From an uncultured Cellvibrionales bacterium (GTDB lineage Bacteria > Pseudomonadota > Gammaproteobacteria > Pseudomonadales > GM7GCV1): a DNA stretch of 64,000 bases. The notes under the pieces were generated by a model that was not told the origin of the DNA, did not search any database, and saw only the letters and a list, made by a program, of their open reading frames with translations. The first letter of the stretch is position 1. Every line of letters starts with the position of its first letter. The stretch spans positions 20,708-84,707 of the forward strand of contig CAJXYP010000013.1 of the NCBI GenBank assembly GCA_913063225.1, written 5' to 3'. The position numbers were made by a program, and so were the translations under genes. Positions 38,512-48,458 of the stretch are shown one piece after another.

Positions 38512-40425
38512 ATGAACAATGATATGGCAAAAAATCTGATCCTTTGGCTGGTTATAGCTGCCGTGCTTATGGCGGTGTTTCAGAATTTGAATCAGGCACC
38601 GGGCCGCACTGAACTCAGCTACACAGAGTTTGTGAATCAGGTACAAGCGGGCAGCGTGCGATCCACCACTTTCGAAGGTGGGATTATTTACGGTGAAATG
38701 GATAACGGTGAATTGTTTCAGACGGTACGACCGGATCTAGCTGATGATCGTTTGATGAGCGATCTGCTAAACAATAATGTACTTGTTGAAGGCCGTCAGC
38801 CTGAGCAGCCCGGCTTGCTCATGCAGCTATTGATAGCCTCATTTCCCATCTTGTTAATTATCGGCGTATTTATGTTCTTTATGCGCCAAATGCAGGGCGG
38901 TGGCGGTGGTCGCGGTGGCCCTATGTCGTTTGGTAAAAGTAAGGCCAAATTGCTCAACGAAAACGAGATTAAAACAACTTTCGCCGATGTAGCGGGCGTT
39001 GATGAAGCCAAAGAAGATGTTGAAGAATTAGTTAACTATCTCAAAGACCCAGGCCGCTTTCAGCGATTGGGTGGTAAAATACCGCGCGGTATTTTGATGG
39101 TTGGTCCTCCAGGTACTGGTAAGACCTTACTTGCAAAAGCTATCGCTGGAGAGGCAAAGGTTCCTTTCTTTGCGATATCCGGTTCCGACTTTGTTGAAAT
39201 GTTTGTTGGTGTTGGTGCTAGCCGAGTGCGAGATATGTTCGCCGAAGCCAAAAAGTCTGCGCCCTGTATTGTATTTATTGATGAAATCGACGCAGTCGGT
39301 CGTCATCGTGGCGGTGGCTACGGAGGTGGCAATGATGAGCGCGAGCAGACTCTGAATCAGATGCTGGTAGAGATGGACGGCTTCGAAGGTAATGAAGGCG
39401 TTATTGTTATAGCCGCTACCAACAGACCAGACGTTTTAGACAAAGCTTTGTTGCGACCCGGTCGGTTTGACCGACAGGTCTATGTTGGCTTGCCAGATAT
39501 TCGTGGCCGCGAACAAATACTTGAAGTGCATTTACGTAAGATTCCCTGTGATGATTCCGTTGACCCCAGTGTTGTGGCGCGAGGCACACCGGGCTTTTCA
39601 GGTGCGGATTTGGCAAACATAGCCAATGAAGCAGCCTTAAACGCTGCACGCGCCAATCGTCGCATGGTAACCATGGAAGACTTCGAGCAAGCCAGAGACA
39701 AACTTATGATGGGCGCAGAGCGCCGTAGCATGGTTATGTCCGTCGAAGAAAAAGCCAACACTGCTTATCATGAAGCAGGGCACGCGATTGTCGGTTGGAC
39801 CATGCCTGAGCATGACCCCATTCATAAGGTAAGCATTATCCCGCGTGGTAGAGCCCTAGGTGTTACCCAGTTCCTACCGGAAGAAGATAAATACAGTCTC
39901 AGCCGCAGAGGTATAACAAGTCAGCTTTGTTCGCTTTTTGGTGGGCGTATAGCTGAAGAATTGATCCTTGGCGAAGACGGCGTAACCACGGGCGCACAGA
40001 ACGATATCGAGCGCGCAACTCAACTGGCGCGCAATATGGTCACGCAATGGGGCTTATCCGCGAAACTGGGGCCTTTGCACTACGGTGAAGAGGCATCCCA
40101 GAATGGCATGCCTGGAGGCAAGAATTACTCGGCCCAATCATCTAACGATATTGATGCAGAAGTGCGTCGTATAGTCGATGAAAGTTACGCAGAGGCGCAG
40201 AAGATTCTTGAGCAGAATATTGATATCTTGCACGCCATGAAAGCGGCATTAATGGAGTACGAAACCATTGACAGCGATCAGGTAGAAGACTTAATGAAGC
40301 GCGTAAAAGTACGTCCGCCAAAAGATTGGGATACCCCCGTAAGTCCTAATCCAAAAGACGATATGCCCGCCCCGGAGTCTTCTGATGATGCATCTCCAAT
40401 AGGTGATGCGGCCGAAGAAATTTGA
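38512..40425 (+). CDS. ftsH: ATP-dependent membrane zinc protease FtsH
   Basis: A hexameric inner-membrane protease that degrades unassembled membrane proteins, sigma32 and LpxC. The 637 residues have two transmembrane segments (about 7-25 and 102-124) flanking a periplasmic domain, an AAA domain with Walker A GPPGTGKT at 198-205 and [21 protein letters not shown], and the M41 zinc site HEAGH at 420-424. The start may be ATG 38512 or ATG 38524 (MAKNLILW); E. coli FtsH likewise has a few extra residues. It could control the RpoH that reads the heat-shock promoters in this window. Confidence 0.97.
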   Translation: MNNDMAKNLILWLVIAAVLMAVFQNLNQAPGRTELSYTEFVNQVQAGSVRSTTFEGGIIYGEMDNGELFQTVRPDLADDRLMSDLLNNNVLVEGRQPEQPGLLMQLLIASFPILLIIGVFMFFMRQMQGGGGGRGGPMSFGKSKAKLLNENEIKTTFADVAGVDEAKEDVEELVNYLKDPGRFQRLGGKIPRGILMVGPPGTGKTLLAKAIAGEAKVPFFAISGSDFVEMFVGVGASRVRDMFAEAKKSAPCIVFIDEIDAVGRHRGGGYGGGNDEREQTLNQMLVEMDGFEGNEGVIVIAATNRPDVLDKALLRPGRFDRQVYVGLPDIRGREQILEVHLRKIPCDDSVDPSVVARGTPGFSGADLANIANEAALNAARANRRMVTMEDFEQARDKLMMGAERRSMVMSVEEKANTAYHEAGHAIVGWTMPEHDPIHKVSIIPRGRALGVTQFLPEEDKYSLSRRGITSQLCSLFGGRIAEELILGEDGVTTGAQNDIERATQLARNMVTQWGLSAKLGPLHYGEEASQNGMPGGKNYSAQSSNDIDAEVRRIVDESYAEAQKILEQNIDILHAMKAALMEYETIDSDQVEDLMKRVKVRPPKDWDTPVSPNPKDDMPAPESSDDASPIGDAAEEI

Positions 40426-40444
40426 GGCTCGTAAAGAGATAGAG

Positions 40445-40474
40445 ATGCCCTGCAGTAATGCGGGGCATTTTTTT
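40445..40474 (+). terminator. Terminator after ftsH
   Basis: A 10-bp stem ATGCCCTGCA (40445-40454) / TGCGGGGCAT (40459-40468), one U-G pair, loop GTAA, followed by a T7 run. It separates ftsH from folP. Confidence 0.9.
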
Positions 40475-40500
40475 AGCTGACTTTTTTAGCCGACCCTGAT

Positions 40501-41343
40501 ATGAATATTCTCGAGCAAATCACAGTCGATAGCCCGCTAGTTATGGCGGTGCTGAATATCACTCCGGATTCGTTTTCGGACGGTGGTAATTTGTTTGATC
40601 AGGGAAAACCTCAACTCGATCTAATATTGTCTGCGGCAGAAGCGTTATTGAAATCTGGTGCAGATATATTGGATGTCGGTGGGGAATCGACTCGCCCTGG
40701 AGCGATAGTTCCAGCGGTTCAGGAAGAATTAGATCGCATTGCTCCGGTGGTGGAGTCGCTTTGGCAACACTTTGGTTGTGATATTTCGGTCGATACCAGC
40801 AGGGCGGTGGTAATGCGACAGGCGTTGCAGTCTGGCGCTAAACTCATCAATGATGTACGTGCGCTAACTGAACCTGAAACCATATCAGTAGCAGCAGAGA
40901 CCGGCGCAGAGCTTTGCCTGATGCATATGCAGGGTAGCCCGGATTCAATGCAGTACAGCCCGCAATATGTAGATGTGGTTGCAGAAGTGCAACAGTATTT
41001 ACAGAGCCGCGTAGAAGCCTGCATAGCAGCGGGCATTGATCGAAATAAAATCTGTATTGATCCGGGGTTTGGCTTTGGTAAAAGTCATCAGCACAATATG
41101 CAGCTTATGCTGAACCTTGAACAATTTAAGGAGATGGACTTACCGCTCTTGGTGGGCGTCTCTCGAAAAGGCATGATTGGCGAACTCACGGGAAAGCCTC
41201 TTGAAGCTCGTCTAGCAGGCAGTGTCGCTATGGCGCAAATTGCGCTACAAGGCGGGGCCAATATCCTCAGAGTGCACGATGTTGCCGAGACCTGCGATAT
41301 GATTAAGGTCTGGTCCGCAATTAAACAATTACAAGAAGGCTAA
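40501..41343 (+). CDS. folP: Dihydropteroate synthase
   Basis: It condenses p-aminobenzoate with hydroxymethyl-dihydropterin diphosphate in folate synthesis and is the sulfonamide target. The 280 residues form a TIM barrel with the family signatures AVLNITPDSFSDGG (about 16-29) and GADILDVGGESTRPGA (about 53-68), plus DPGFGFGK and SRKGMIG in the C-terminal half. The stop is immediately followed by the glmM ATG, the conserved folP-glmM pair. Confidence 0.96.
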   Translation: MNILEQITVDSPLVMAVLNITPDSFSDGGNLFDQGKPQLDLILSAAEALLKSGADILDVGGESTRPGAIVPAVQEELDRIAPVVESLWQHFGCDISVDTSRAVVMRQALQSGAKLINDVRALTEPETISVAAETGAELCLMHMQGSPDSMQYSPQYVDVVAEVQQYLQSRVEACIAAGIDRNKICIDPGFGFGKSHQHNMQLMLNLEQFKEMDLPLLVGVSRKGMIGELTGKPLEARLAGSVAMAQIALQGGANILRVHDVAETCDMIKVWSAIKQLQEG

Positions 41344-42684
41344 ATGATCAAAAAATACTTTGGAACCGATGGAATACGAGGGGAAGTGGGGCAATACCCC
41401 ATCACTCCCGATTTTATGATGCAACTTGGTTGGGCTGCTGGACAAGTCCTGATGGCCTCCAGTGATAGCAAAAGGGTGCTTATAGGTAAGGATACGCGCG
41501 TATCCGGATATATGTTCGAGTCTGCGCTTGAGGCTGGGCTTATCGCCGCTGGCGCCGAAGTAGGCCTGCTGGGACCGATGCCAACCCCGGCGATTGCCTA
41601 TCTCACTAGAACCTTCCACGCTGCTGCGGGCATCGTTATTAGCGCTTCTCACAACGCCTACCAAGATAATGGTATTAAATTCTTTTCCGCAGCCGGTTAT
41701 AAATTGGGTGATTCGGTAGAGCTCGCCATTGAAGGCTATTTGGATCAACCTATTCAAACGCTCAGTTTAGACAAGCTCGGAAAGGCTTTCCGTATTCCAG
41801 ATGCCGCTGGCAGATATATTGAATACTGCAAAAGCACCGTGCCTCGTGATCTGAGTTTAGCGGGAATGCGCTTAGTGGTAGATTGCGGCAACGGCGCTAC
41901 CTACCATATTGCTCCCAAAGTATTCCGTGAGCTTGGCGCCGACGTAATAACCATTGGTACTGATCCAGACGGTTTTAATATTAATCGAGACTGTGGATCT
42001 ACCTCCCCGCAGAAACTCCAAGAAAGCGTTATGGCGGAAGGCGCTGATCTTGGCGTTGCGTTTGATGGAGATGGCGACCGACTAATAATGGTTGATCGCA
42101 AAGGTCAGTTAGTGGACGGCGATCAGCTTCTCTATTTAATAGCCAAGTTCCGCAAAGTGACCGGCAAGTGTGCCGGCGTGGTAGGCACCCTTATGACCAA
42201 CCTAGCCATCGAAAAACAATTAGTAAGTATGGGTATAGCCTTTGAACGCGCCCAAGTTGGCGATAGATATGTAATGCAAATGATGCGTGAACACGGTTAC
42301 TTCTTAGGCGGGGAGTCCTCTGGTCATATTATCTGCTCAGATAGAACCACCACGGGAGATGGTGTGGTCTCTGCGTTGCAAGTATTGGCAGCCTGCCGAC
42401 ATTTTGAAATTCCGTTAGACGAAGCAATATCAGAAGTGGTGATGTTCCCTCAGGTGCTGGTTAACGTTAAAACACAGGGGAGGTCTGATTTGCAGTCTGA
42501 TAGCAAGGTACAACTTGCAGTGCAATCTGCACAGAAAAAGCTAGCGGGTAGCGGTAGGGTCCTACTCCGTCCTTCGGGTACCGAGCCAGTAATTCGCGTT
42601 ATGGTTGAAGGCGAAGACTATGCGTTGGTGACTAGTTTGGCCGAGGAAGTTGCTCAGGTAGTTAGCCTCTCCGCGAACAGTTAA
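41344..42684 (+). CDS. glmM: Phosphoglucosamine mutase
   Basis: It converts glucosamine-6-P to glucosamine-1-P for UDP-GlcNAc, and so for peptidoglycan and LPS. The 446 residues have the phosphoserine loop GIVISASHN with S102, the Mg loop DGDGDR, the sugar-binding GGESSGH, and the phosphate-binding [15 protein letters not shown] near the C-terminus. It starts directly after the folP stop. Confidence 0.97.
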   Translation: MIKKYFGTDGIRGEVGQYPITPDFMMQLGWAAGQVLMASSDSKRVLIGKDTRVSGYMFESALEAGLIAAGAEVGLLGPMPTPAIAYLTRTFHAAAGIVISASHNAYQDNGIKFFSAAGYKLGDSVELAIEGYLDQPIQTLSLDKLGKAFRIPDAAGRYIEYCKSTVPRDLSLAGMRLVVDCGNGATYHIAPKVFRELGADVITIGTDPDGFNINRDCGSTSPQKLQESVMAEGADLGVAFDGDGDRLIMVDRKGQLVDGDQLLYLIAKFRKVTGKCAGVVGTLMTNLAIEKQLVSMGIAFERAQVGDRYVMQMMREHGYFLGGESSGHIICSDRTTTGDGVVSALQVLAACRHFEIPLDEAISEVVMFPQVLVNVKTQGRSDLQSDSKVQLAVQSAQKKLAGSGRVLLRPSGTEPVIRVMVEGEDYALVTSLAEEVAQVVSLSANS

Positions 42685-42781
42685 TTGGCCTAGGAAATGG
42701 GTCTGAATTTCAGGCCTTATTTTGCTTGAGGACAAACCGCAACTCCGTTAACATTCACGCCCATTTTTCGAGGGCCTGACC

Positions 42782-43540
42782 TTGGTATCTTCTGTTTTTG
42801 TTGTCGGCAATTGGAAAATGAACGGTTCAGTCTTATTGGCCGGCGATTTTTCTACGGAATTGCGTCGAATACAGCCTGAATTGGCGACGGAAGTGCAGAT
42901 AGCTCTCTGTGTTCCCGACACTTTATTGGTGTCTTTTGATCTTGATAAAAAGATTCGCATAGGAGCGCAGAACCTATCGGAGTTTGACGCCGGAGCTTAC
43001 ACAGGTGAGGTTTCGGCAAACCTGCTTACAGAGCAGGGCTGCCATTTGGTTATTGTGGGGCATTCAGAACGGCGACAGCTGTTTTCAGAAAGCTCAGAGC
43101 AGGTTGCCAAAAAGGCGGCGCAAGCTTTGCGCAATGGTTTAACCCCGATTGTTTGTATCGGTGAGACCGGCGAGCAGAGAGAAGAAGGTAAAACTTTTGC
43201 AGTAATTGGCGAGCAGTTGCTCGCAGTACAGCAAGAGCTAGGTGAGGCCGGAATGGCTTCTATTTGGCTAGCATACGAGCCGGTTTGGGCAATAGGTACT
43301 GGTAAAACAGCCTCGCCGGAGCAGGCACAAGAAGTACATGCCTGGTTGAGAGATCAGCTAGGATCGGTTGGAACAGAACTGCCAATTTTATACGGCGGCA
43401 GTGTTAAAGCGGGAAACGCTGCTGAGTTATTCCAGCAACGCGACATAGATGGCGGCCTGATAGGCGGTGCATCACTTGATATAAACGAATTTGAAGGTAT
43501 ATGCCGAGCGGCAGATACTCTAATAAAGCGAAAAGGCTAA
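42782..43540 (+). CDS. tpiA: Triosephosphate isomerase
   Basis: It interconverts dihydroxyacetone phosphate and glyceraldehyde-3-phosphate. The 252 residues carry the catalytic K12 (GNWKMNG), H94 (VGHSERR) and E166 (AYEPVWAIGTGKTA), and phosphate-binding YGGSVK. The start is TTG 42782, with GAGGG 7 bases upstream; no ATG lies between it and the conserved GNWKMN. It is 6 bases ahead of secG, the usual tpiA-secG pair. Confidence 0.96.
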   Translation: MVSSVFVVGNWKMNGSVLLAGDFSTELRRIQPELATEVQIALCVPDTLLVSFDLDKKIRIGAQNLSEFDAGAYTGEVSANLLTEQGCHLVIVGHSERRQLFSESSEQVAKKAAQALRNGLTPIVCIGETGEQREEGKTFAVIGEQLLAVQQELGEAGMASIWLAYEPVWAIGTGKTASPEQAQEVHAWLRDQLGSVGTELPILYGGSVKAGNAAELFQQRDIDGGLIGGASLDINEFEGICRAADTLIKRKG

Positions 43541-43546
43541 TAAAGC

Positions 43547-43924
43547 ATGGCAACAATTTTGGTATACGTACACTTTCTAATCGCAGCTGCGATGATCGTA
43601 TTGATCTTGCTTCAGCAGGGTAAGGGCTCAGAGATGGGTGCATCTTTTGGTGGTGGCAGTTCAAACACCATGTTTGGTGCAGCAGGTGGTATGTCCTTCT
43701 TTACTAAGGTAACCGCTGTTCTGGCAACGCTATTCTTTGTTACTAGTTTTGCGCTCGCTCTTAGTGCGCGCAATCAGGCGTCTTTGGGTTTCGAAGATGA
43801 GCTTCAGCTCTTTAGTCCTCTGGAATCTAGTGCACCAGCTCAGGTTCAAGAAGTACCAACTACTGATGCCTTTGAGTTTTCTGATGAACCATCTGGCGAT
43901 ATTCCAGACGCTCCAGACTTTTAA
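43547..43924 (+). CDS. secG: Protein translocase subunit SecG
   Basis: A small subunit of the SecYEG channel that promotes protein translocation. The 125 residues have two transmembrane helices (about 3-21 and 53-74) around the conserved cytoplasmic loop LLQQGKGSEMGASFGGGSSNTMFG, then an acidic Pro/Ser-rich tail. It lies between tpiA and tRNA-Leu(GAG), as in other gammaproteobacteria, and may be co-transcribed with both. Confidence 0.95.
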   Translation: MATILVYVHFLIAAAMIVLILLQQGKGSEMGASFGGGSSNTMFGAAGGMSFFTKVTAVLATLFFVTSFALALSARNQASLGFEDELQLFSPLESSAPAQVQEVPTTDAFEFSDEPSGDIPDAPDF

Positions 43925-44003
43925 TTAGCGACCAAGCTAACGGGTTCATCAGGCCAGCAAAGTCAGACAAATATTAAGGTAATAGATTGAAAATAGAATT
44001 AAT

Positions 44004-44088
44004 GCCCAAGTGGTGGAATTGGTAGACACGCTACCTTGAGGGGGTAGTGACGTAAGTCGTGCCGGTTCAAGTCCGGCCTTGGGCACCA
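44004..44088 (+). tRNA. tRNA-Leu (anticodon GAG)
   Basis: An 85-nt class II tRNA. The acceptor stem GCCCAAG (44004-44010) pairs with CTTGGGC (44078-44084), with discriminator A and encoded CCA (44086-44088). The anticodon GAG (44038-44040) sits in loop TTGAGGG between CTACC and GGTAG. The long variable arm and the T arm GGTTCAAGTCC are present. It lies 79 bases after secG and is followed by a terminator, matching the conserved secG-leuU linkage. Confidence 0.97.
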
Positions 44089-44098
44089 AATTTAAAAG

Positions 44099-44122
44099 AA
44101 CCCGCAGATTGCGGGTTTTTTT
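44099..44122 (+). terminator. Terminator after tRNA-Leu
   Basis: Stem AACCCGCA (44099-44106) / TGCGGGTT (44110-44117), loop GAT, then a T run to 44122. Confidence 0.93.
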
Positions 44123-44372
44123 GTGGCTATTGACAAAAAGCCGGCAAACAACTACGCAGCAAAACTGGAAAATGTACCTCGTAGTATATAAAAATCGAAA
44201 ATATGAACAAAAAGAGAAATAATCGAGGATTATGAAAAGACTCCCAAGAGTGCTACGGTGTTTGCTGTATTAACTCGTGTTAATGCTAAGGGGGCTTCAG
44301 TTAGTTAGGCCGTATCTAGATTCTTAGACGTGTTTTCTACAAAGCTTTTGGGATTTTAAAGGCGAATATTTA

Positions 44373-46826
44373 ATGAAAAACGATTACAAAATCGAATCGG
44401 GCGTACGCCCGTCAAAAAGACTATGGGTAAAAGCCCTTAGCTTGGTAGTTCTATATATGCCAATTCAAGAAGCATTCGCTCAAATTGAAGAGATTCTAGT
44501 TACCTCTAGACGCTTCGAAGAGAGCATCACAGACGCACCTCTAGCTGTTGGGGTAATGACCGAGTCTTATCTGAAAGACAATCGCGTTGATAGTATTCAG
44601 GATATATTAGAGCTCACTCCAGGGTCTAACTGGGGCCAGTTTGCTAAGGCGCAGCCAGGTCTTGGAATGCGTGGAATTAGCGCAGGTTCATTTGGTAATG
44701 CCAGTATTGAGCACGCCGTTTCGGTTGTTTCCGATGGTGTTCCGGCAGTTAAAGCATTCATGATGACGCTGCCCGTTCACGATATGGCACGTGTGGAAGT
44801 TCTGCGTGGTCCGCAGGGCACAACCTTCGGTCGTAACGCCACGCTAGGTATGATGCATTTCATTTCTGCGCGGCCTAGCCAGGAGCAATCGGGATCGATT
44901 GAGCTTACAACCGGTGCCGACAACCTATTTGGAATTAATGGTCATCTTAACGGAGCGATTACCGATACACTTTCTGCCCGTCTAGCCGTTGACTATAAGG
45001 ATTCTCCGGGAGCGATAGAAGACGAGACTTCTGGCGATATGCTAGAGGACGCTGAAGGCACCTCTGTACGTGCTTCTCTGTTGTGGGAGCCTAGCGATAC
45101 ATTCAGCGCCTATCTAAAAGCTCAATTCGTTCAGGATCAAGAGTTTCCAACAGTTCGACGTGGTGCGGATCAAGGTGTTCAGTGGTTGAATGCTAATTAC
45201 CATGGCTATGTAAGTAACTCTGACCCCTGGAAAGCGACAATTAGTGACGCTCCAGATGGTGCACCTTGGGAAGTTGTGCGGGATATGCGTTTTCTTACCG
45301 CCGAGTTAACTTGGCTTTTAGATGACGACATTGCTGTTACCTCTATTACTGGATACCAAGCAGGTAATCATTACTCTAATTCAGATGCCTTTGGCACACT
45401 GGTTGATATTCGTGATCAACTTGTTTGGAACGACGCCAGCGTCTTCACGCAAGAAGTACGTATCGACAATCAAGCTAGTGGAAATCAATTGCGCTGGTTA
45501 GTAGGAGCTTCCTATCTTACGGATGAAGAAGATCGTAAAGAGACAAATGTTGGCTTTCCTGATCGCGGAAATTGCGGTATCCAGGTAACCAATGGTGCTA
45601 TGGACGGATCTCCGGCTAACTGTAATACATATCAATTAGACACATTTGCCACTAACACTACTACGGCTTTCGGCATTTTTGGTGAGGTCACTTACGACCT
45701 TAGTGATCAGTTAACACTAGCCGTCGGCGGTCGTTATTCCAGTGACGAACGTGACATGGATTTTGCTACTTGGGGCTATGGTGCTTCTGGCGGCTTGCAA
45801 GCGATGGGTCTTGATAGCGCCGTTGCCTCTCAAGATTGTAACGCAATCAGAGCTGTCGATACTGCTGCAAACGGCGGTACTCTGCCGTCGGGTCATCAAT
45901 GCGGAACCATAGATGCTCCAGTGGGCTTCTCCGGTGAAGTTGAAGATTCTTGGAATGATTTCTCAAGCAAAATCAGCTTAACCTATGCGGTAAATGAGAA
46001 TAACAATGTTTATGCACTTTATTCTGAGGGTTTTAAAGCTGGCGGATTCCAACAGGATTCACGAACTGCTGCTAACTTGAATATAATTCTAGATGCTGAA
46101 GGCGCTAAAAACTACGAATTCGGTTGGAAAGGTTCATACGACAATCTAGTTTTTGCACTTACTTTGTTTAAGCAAGAACAAACCAATACTCAGACGGGTA
46201 ACCTAACGCCTGTAGGTACTTCTAATATCAACTTGCTTCGTAATTCTGAAGGTGTTGAGAACACGGGTATCGAAATTGAAGCTACCTGGGCTGTTACTGA
46301 CAATCTAACTGTTGGCGGATTTATCGTTAATTACTCTCCTGAGTTTATCGAAGGTTCCACAGTGGGCGGAATATATAATCCGGTTACAGGCACCTCTTCA
46401 GGTGAAGATGTATCAGGACAAGTTCCAGCGGGTTCAACTGAAGAAGCAGCTACTCTTCATGCCACATACGCTTGGGCATTGTCTGATGGTTCATCTCTGA
46501 CCTTGCGCGGTGACTATAGATACCGCGGTCGCGTTTGGGGTCAAAATGGCTCTGGTGCTCGTGCTGGTCTAAACCTTACCGGAGACGACCTTGCCTACTT
46601 GCGTCCAGAGTTGAACAAGACTGGTCTTAAGCTTGCTTGGACTTCTCCCGATGAAAATTGGGGATGGTCTGTTTGGGGTAGAAACCTCGATAACAAGCCA
46701 GACTACATCAACTACGGCCCTGGTTTTGGCTTCGCCTTTCTTGCAGGTCCGAACGGCGCTCGCGCACGTCCTGTGGGAAGTACTGGTCGTAGACAACTTG
46801 GTGCTACCGTTAACTATTCTTTCTAA
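44373..46826 (+). CDS. TonB-dependent outer membrane receptor (second)
   Basis: An 817-residue outer-membrane transporter with a signal peptide (to about QEAFA), a plug opening IEEILVTSRRFEESITDAPLAVGVM, the plug motif MARVEVLRGPQGTTFGRNATLGMMHFISARPS, and a long barrel with a Phe C-terminus (RRQLGATVNYSF). It is clearly a different receptor from the one at 32.9 kb, and no transporter, lipase or regulator adjoins it, so the ligand is open. It stands alone after tRNA-Leu with a 250-base leader (44123-44372) containing only a TTGACA at 44130 without a clear partner box. It is closed by a terminator. Confidence 0.9.
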   Translation: MKNDYKIESGVRPSKRLWVKALSLVVLYMPIQEAFAQIEEILVTSRRFEESITDAPLAVGVMTESYLKDNRVDSIQDILELTPGSNWGQFAKAQPGLGMRGISAGSFGNASIEHAVSVVSDGVPAVKAFMMTLPVHDMARVEVLRGPQGTTFGRNATLGMMHFISARPSQEQSGSIELTTGADNLFGINGHLNGAITDTLSARLAVDYKDSPGAIEDETSGDMLEDAEGTSVRASLLWEPSDTFSAYLKAQFVQDQEFPTVRRGADQGVQWLNANYHGYVSNSDPWKATISDAPDGAPWEVVRDMRFLTAELTWLLDDDIAVTSITGYQAGNHYSNSDAFGTLVDIRDQLVWNDASVFTQEVRIDNQASGNQLRWLVGASYLTDEEDRKETNVGFPDRGNCGIQVTNGAMDGSPANCNTYQLDTFATNTTTAFGIFGEVTYDLSDQLTLAVGGRYSSDERDMDFATWGYGASGGLQAMGLDSAVASQDCNAIRAVDTAANGGTLPSGHQCGTIDAPVGFSGEVEDSWNDFSSKISLTYAVNENNNVYALYSEGFKAGGFQQDSRTAANLNIILDAEGAKNYEFGWKGSYDNLVFALTLFKQEQTNTQTGNLTPVGTSNINLLRNSEGVENTGIEIEATWAVTDNLTVGGFIVNYSPEFIEGSTVGGIYNPVTGTSSGEDVSGQVPAGSTEEAATLHATYAWALSDGSSLTLRGDYRYRGRVWGQNGSGARAGLNLTGDDLAYLRPELNKTGLKLAWTSPDENWGWSVWGRNLDNKPDYINYGPGFGFAFLAGPNGARARPVGSTGRRQLGATVNYSF

Positions 46827-46850
46827 ATTCGTTTAAAAAGAATCGTAGAA

Positions 46851-46879
46851 AAGGGTCCTTCTAAAGGGCTCTTTTTTTA
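46851..46879 (+). terminator. Terminator after the second TonB receptor
   Basis: Stem AAGGGTCCTT (46851-46860) / AAGGGCTCTT (46864-46873), two G-U pairs, loop CTA, T-run to 46878. Confidence 0.85.
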
Positions 46880-47012
46880 TGGGTGCCAGGTAAAGGAATT
46901 ACAATGGCGTTTAAGCGAATTTGGAATGTTGGAGCGAGATTGACCTAGACATTGGTAGATGTTTCTTATAGCCTCTAGCCTGTGCCTACAATCTGGTGTT
47001 AATAGCCCATTT

Positions 47013-47036
47013 AAAAGAGCCCTTCAGGGCTTTTTT
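47013..47036. terminator. Second, bidirectional terminator before the SDR gene
   Basis: Stem AAAAGAGCCC (47013-47022) / GGGCTTTTTT (47027-47036), loop TTCA, one G-U pair. It works on both strands and lies 74 bases past the stop of the minus-strand SDR gene. The 130 bases between it and the previous terminator hold no recognisable gene. Confidence 0.8.
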
Positions 47037-47110
47037 GTGGAAATAAAGCAATTAATTCATAGGATGCTTGATTCCACCCATGCGTATTTAGCTAAAGTGC
47101 GAGGTGGTGC

Positions 47111-47860
47111 TTATGCTGGGACTTCTTTGCCATCCCAAGCAAACACCTTGCCACTTTGATCTGGCATGACGTCGTCAATCACTTTTAATAAACATGCACT
47201 GGAATATTCAGGCGTAAATAATTTACCCTCTTTGACTTGGCGCTGAAAGGGCTTCGACAAAGAAGTGTTCACAGTGCCGGGATGCAGTCCGATAATGCAT
47301 GCCTTTTTATACCGCCAAGCAGTTTCAATTGCCGCATTTTTGAGGAGCATATTTAATGCTGCTTTTGATGCCCGGTACGCATACCAACCACCAAGACGAT
47401 TATCACTGATGCTTCCTACGCGAGCAGACAAGCATGCGAATACGCTTTTTCTATCGCGCCGAAGCCGCGGCAAAAAATGTTTCGCTATCAGGGCCGGGCC
47501 ATAGGTATTGACCATAAATACCTCATGAAAAGTATCTATACTCAAGTCTCGAATGCTTTTTTCAGGCGATACATTTTCATCATGCAAAAGCCCCGTTGCC
47601 ACAACCACGATATCAAACAGAAGCTCTTTACCTAGACCGTTGAGAGCCTCTTGGATACTTTGTTCTATTTGAATGTTGATTTCGTGGTGTTTAATGTTTT
47701 CTTTTACGAAGCGGACGTTAGTTCTTGAAAAAGCGTGAATTTCAGCAACATTAGGCTGTACCGCAAAGTGGTCGACAAAAGCCCGACCCAGGCCGCCTGA
47801 TGCGCCGATAACAGCAACATTTAAGTCGGTACCAAATTTTGATAATAGATTCTGATTCAT
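47111..47860 (-). CDS. Short-chain dehydrogenase/reductase
   Basis: An NAD(P)-dependent SDR of 249 residues, similar to the C-factor/sniffer group. It has the cofactor motif VAVIGASGGLGRAF (about 15-28), the NTYGP-type segment near 118 (in place of NNAG), and the catalytic YxxxK in YRASKAALNM (about 165-174) with an upstream Ser in LSARVGSISDN. The substrate cannot be inferred. It is convergent with the TonB receptor and not in an evident operon. Confidence 0.85.
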   Translation of the reverse strand: MNQNLLSKFGTDLNVAVIGASGGLGRAFVDHFAVQPNVAEIHAFSRTNVRFVKENIKHHEINIQIEQSIQEALNGLGKELLFDIVVVATGLLHDENVSPEKSIRDLSIDTFHEVFMVNTYGPALIAKHFLPRLRRDRKSVFACLSARVGSISDNRLGGWYAYRASKAALNMLLKNAAIETAWRYKKACIIGLHPGTVNTSLSKPFQRQVKEGKLFTPEYSSACLLKVIDDVMPDQSGKVFAWDGKEVPA

Positions 47861-47913
47861 AATATACAGGCAGCAATTGAAACCTCATTTTAGCGCAAGG
47901 TGGCTACTGAATT

Positions 47914-48108
47914 GGAGGAATTATGTTTATTGGTAACGAAGGCTGGCAGTGACTCGCGTCGTCCTGACGCTTGGCCTAAAGGTTTTATGGATCTTTGTAG
48001 AGATAGCCCAGGCTTGGGCCCGAGTCGGTCATCGGCTGGATTTGACTGGGAAGATCCTTGTCCCTCGGGGCGTTGCCCCGCGCTAAAGCGCGTCCAAAAA
48101 GGCTATCT
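47914..48108. ncRNA. Unexplained structured region with interleaved stems (possible RNA)
   Basis: Between the SDR start and the tRNA-fMet terminator. On the plus strand, GGAGG (47914-47918) precedes a nine-codon frame ATG 47923-TGA 47952 (MFIGNEGWQ). A hairpin-rich block follows. GGATCTT (47989-47995) pairs with AAGATCC (48051-48057), and AGATAGCC (48001-48008) pairs with GGCTATCT (48101-48108). These two pairings cross each other, so they form a pseudoknot or alternatives. Inside are local hairpins at 48006-48019, 48066-48080 (CGGGGC/GCCCCG) and 48079-48092. I do not recognise a known RNA family, the strand is uncertain, and chance is possible. Confidence 0.35.
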
Positions 48109-48158
48109 TGCCGTTTTGTGAACCGGTTAGATCATTTTCGCAACCCTCACGGCCAATA

Positions 48159-48196
48159 AGAAAACCCGTCACTATCTATTCGATAGGACGGGTTTG
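48159..48196 (-). terminator. Terminator after tRNA-fMet
   Basis: Outer stem AAACCCGTC / GACGGGTTT and inner stem CTATC / GATAG with a 5-base loop, one bulged base between, and T's on the minus-strand side. It lies immediately downstream of the tRNA on the minus strand. Confidence 0.85.
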
Positions 48197-48200
48197 TTAT

Positions 48201-48277
<77 letters not shown>

Positions 48278-48342
48278 ATTGTTCTTTGTATATTTCCTCA
48301 GAAGCCGACATCTGGTTTATCGGCCTCTTATTGAGGGCGCGG

Positions 48343-48371
48343 ATTATAGGAAGTGCACCGCTATCGGTCAA
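48343..48371 (-). promoter_or_regulatory. Strong sigma70 promoter of tRNA-fMet
   Basis: On the minus strand: -35 TTGACC (48366-48371), a 17-base spacer, perfect -10 TATAAT (48343-48348), then a GC-rich discriminator (CCGCGCCC) typical of stringently controlled stable-RNA promoters. Confidence 0.88.
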
Positions 48372-48407
48372 GGAAACTTAGGCTAATAACCATAATGATT
48401 TTAGAAA

Positions 48408-48432
48408 CAAAAAGGGCACCTTCAAGGTGCCC
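48408..48432 (-). terminator. Terminator after fabB
   Basis: On the minus strand, GGGCACC pairs with GGTGCCC around loop TTGAA, followed by TTTTTG. It lies 27 bases past the fabB stop. Confidence 0.9.
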
Positions 48433-48458
48433 CTAATATTAATCGGAAAGATTCGAAT

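Noticed and set aside
44089..44372. Phage or island integration at tRNA-Leu
   Set aside because: No integrase gene, and I could not find a repeated copy of the tRNA 3' end downstream; the gene after it is a single TonB receptor.
48066..48092. Integron attC site or CRISPR-like element from the GC-rich hairpins
   Set aside because: The GTTRRRY/RYYYAAC core sites of attC are absent and there is no direct repeat array.
47900..48121. 73-codon plus-strand protein from GTG 47900
   Set aside because: The frame runs through the hairpin-rich block, has no recognisable domain, and the good ribosome site there serves a different frame.
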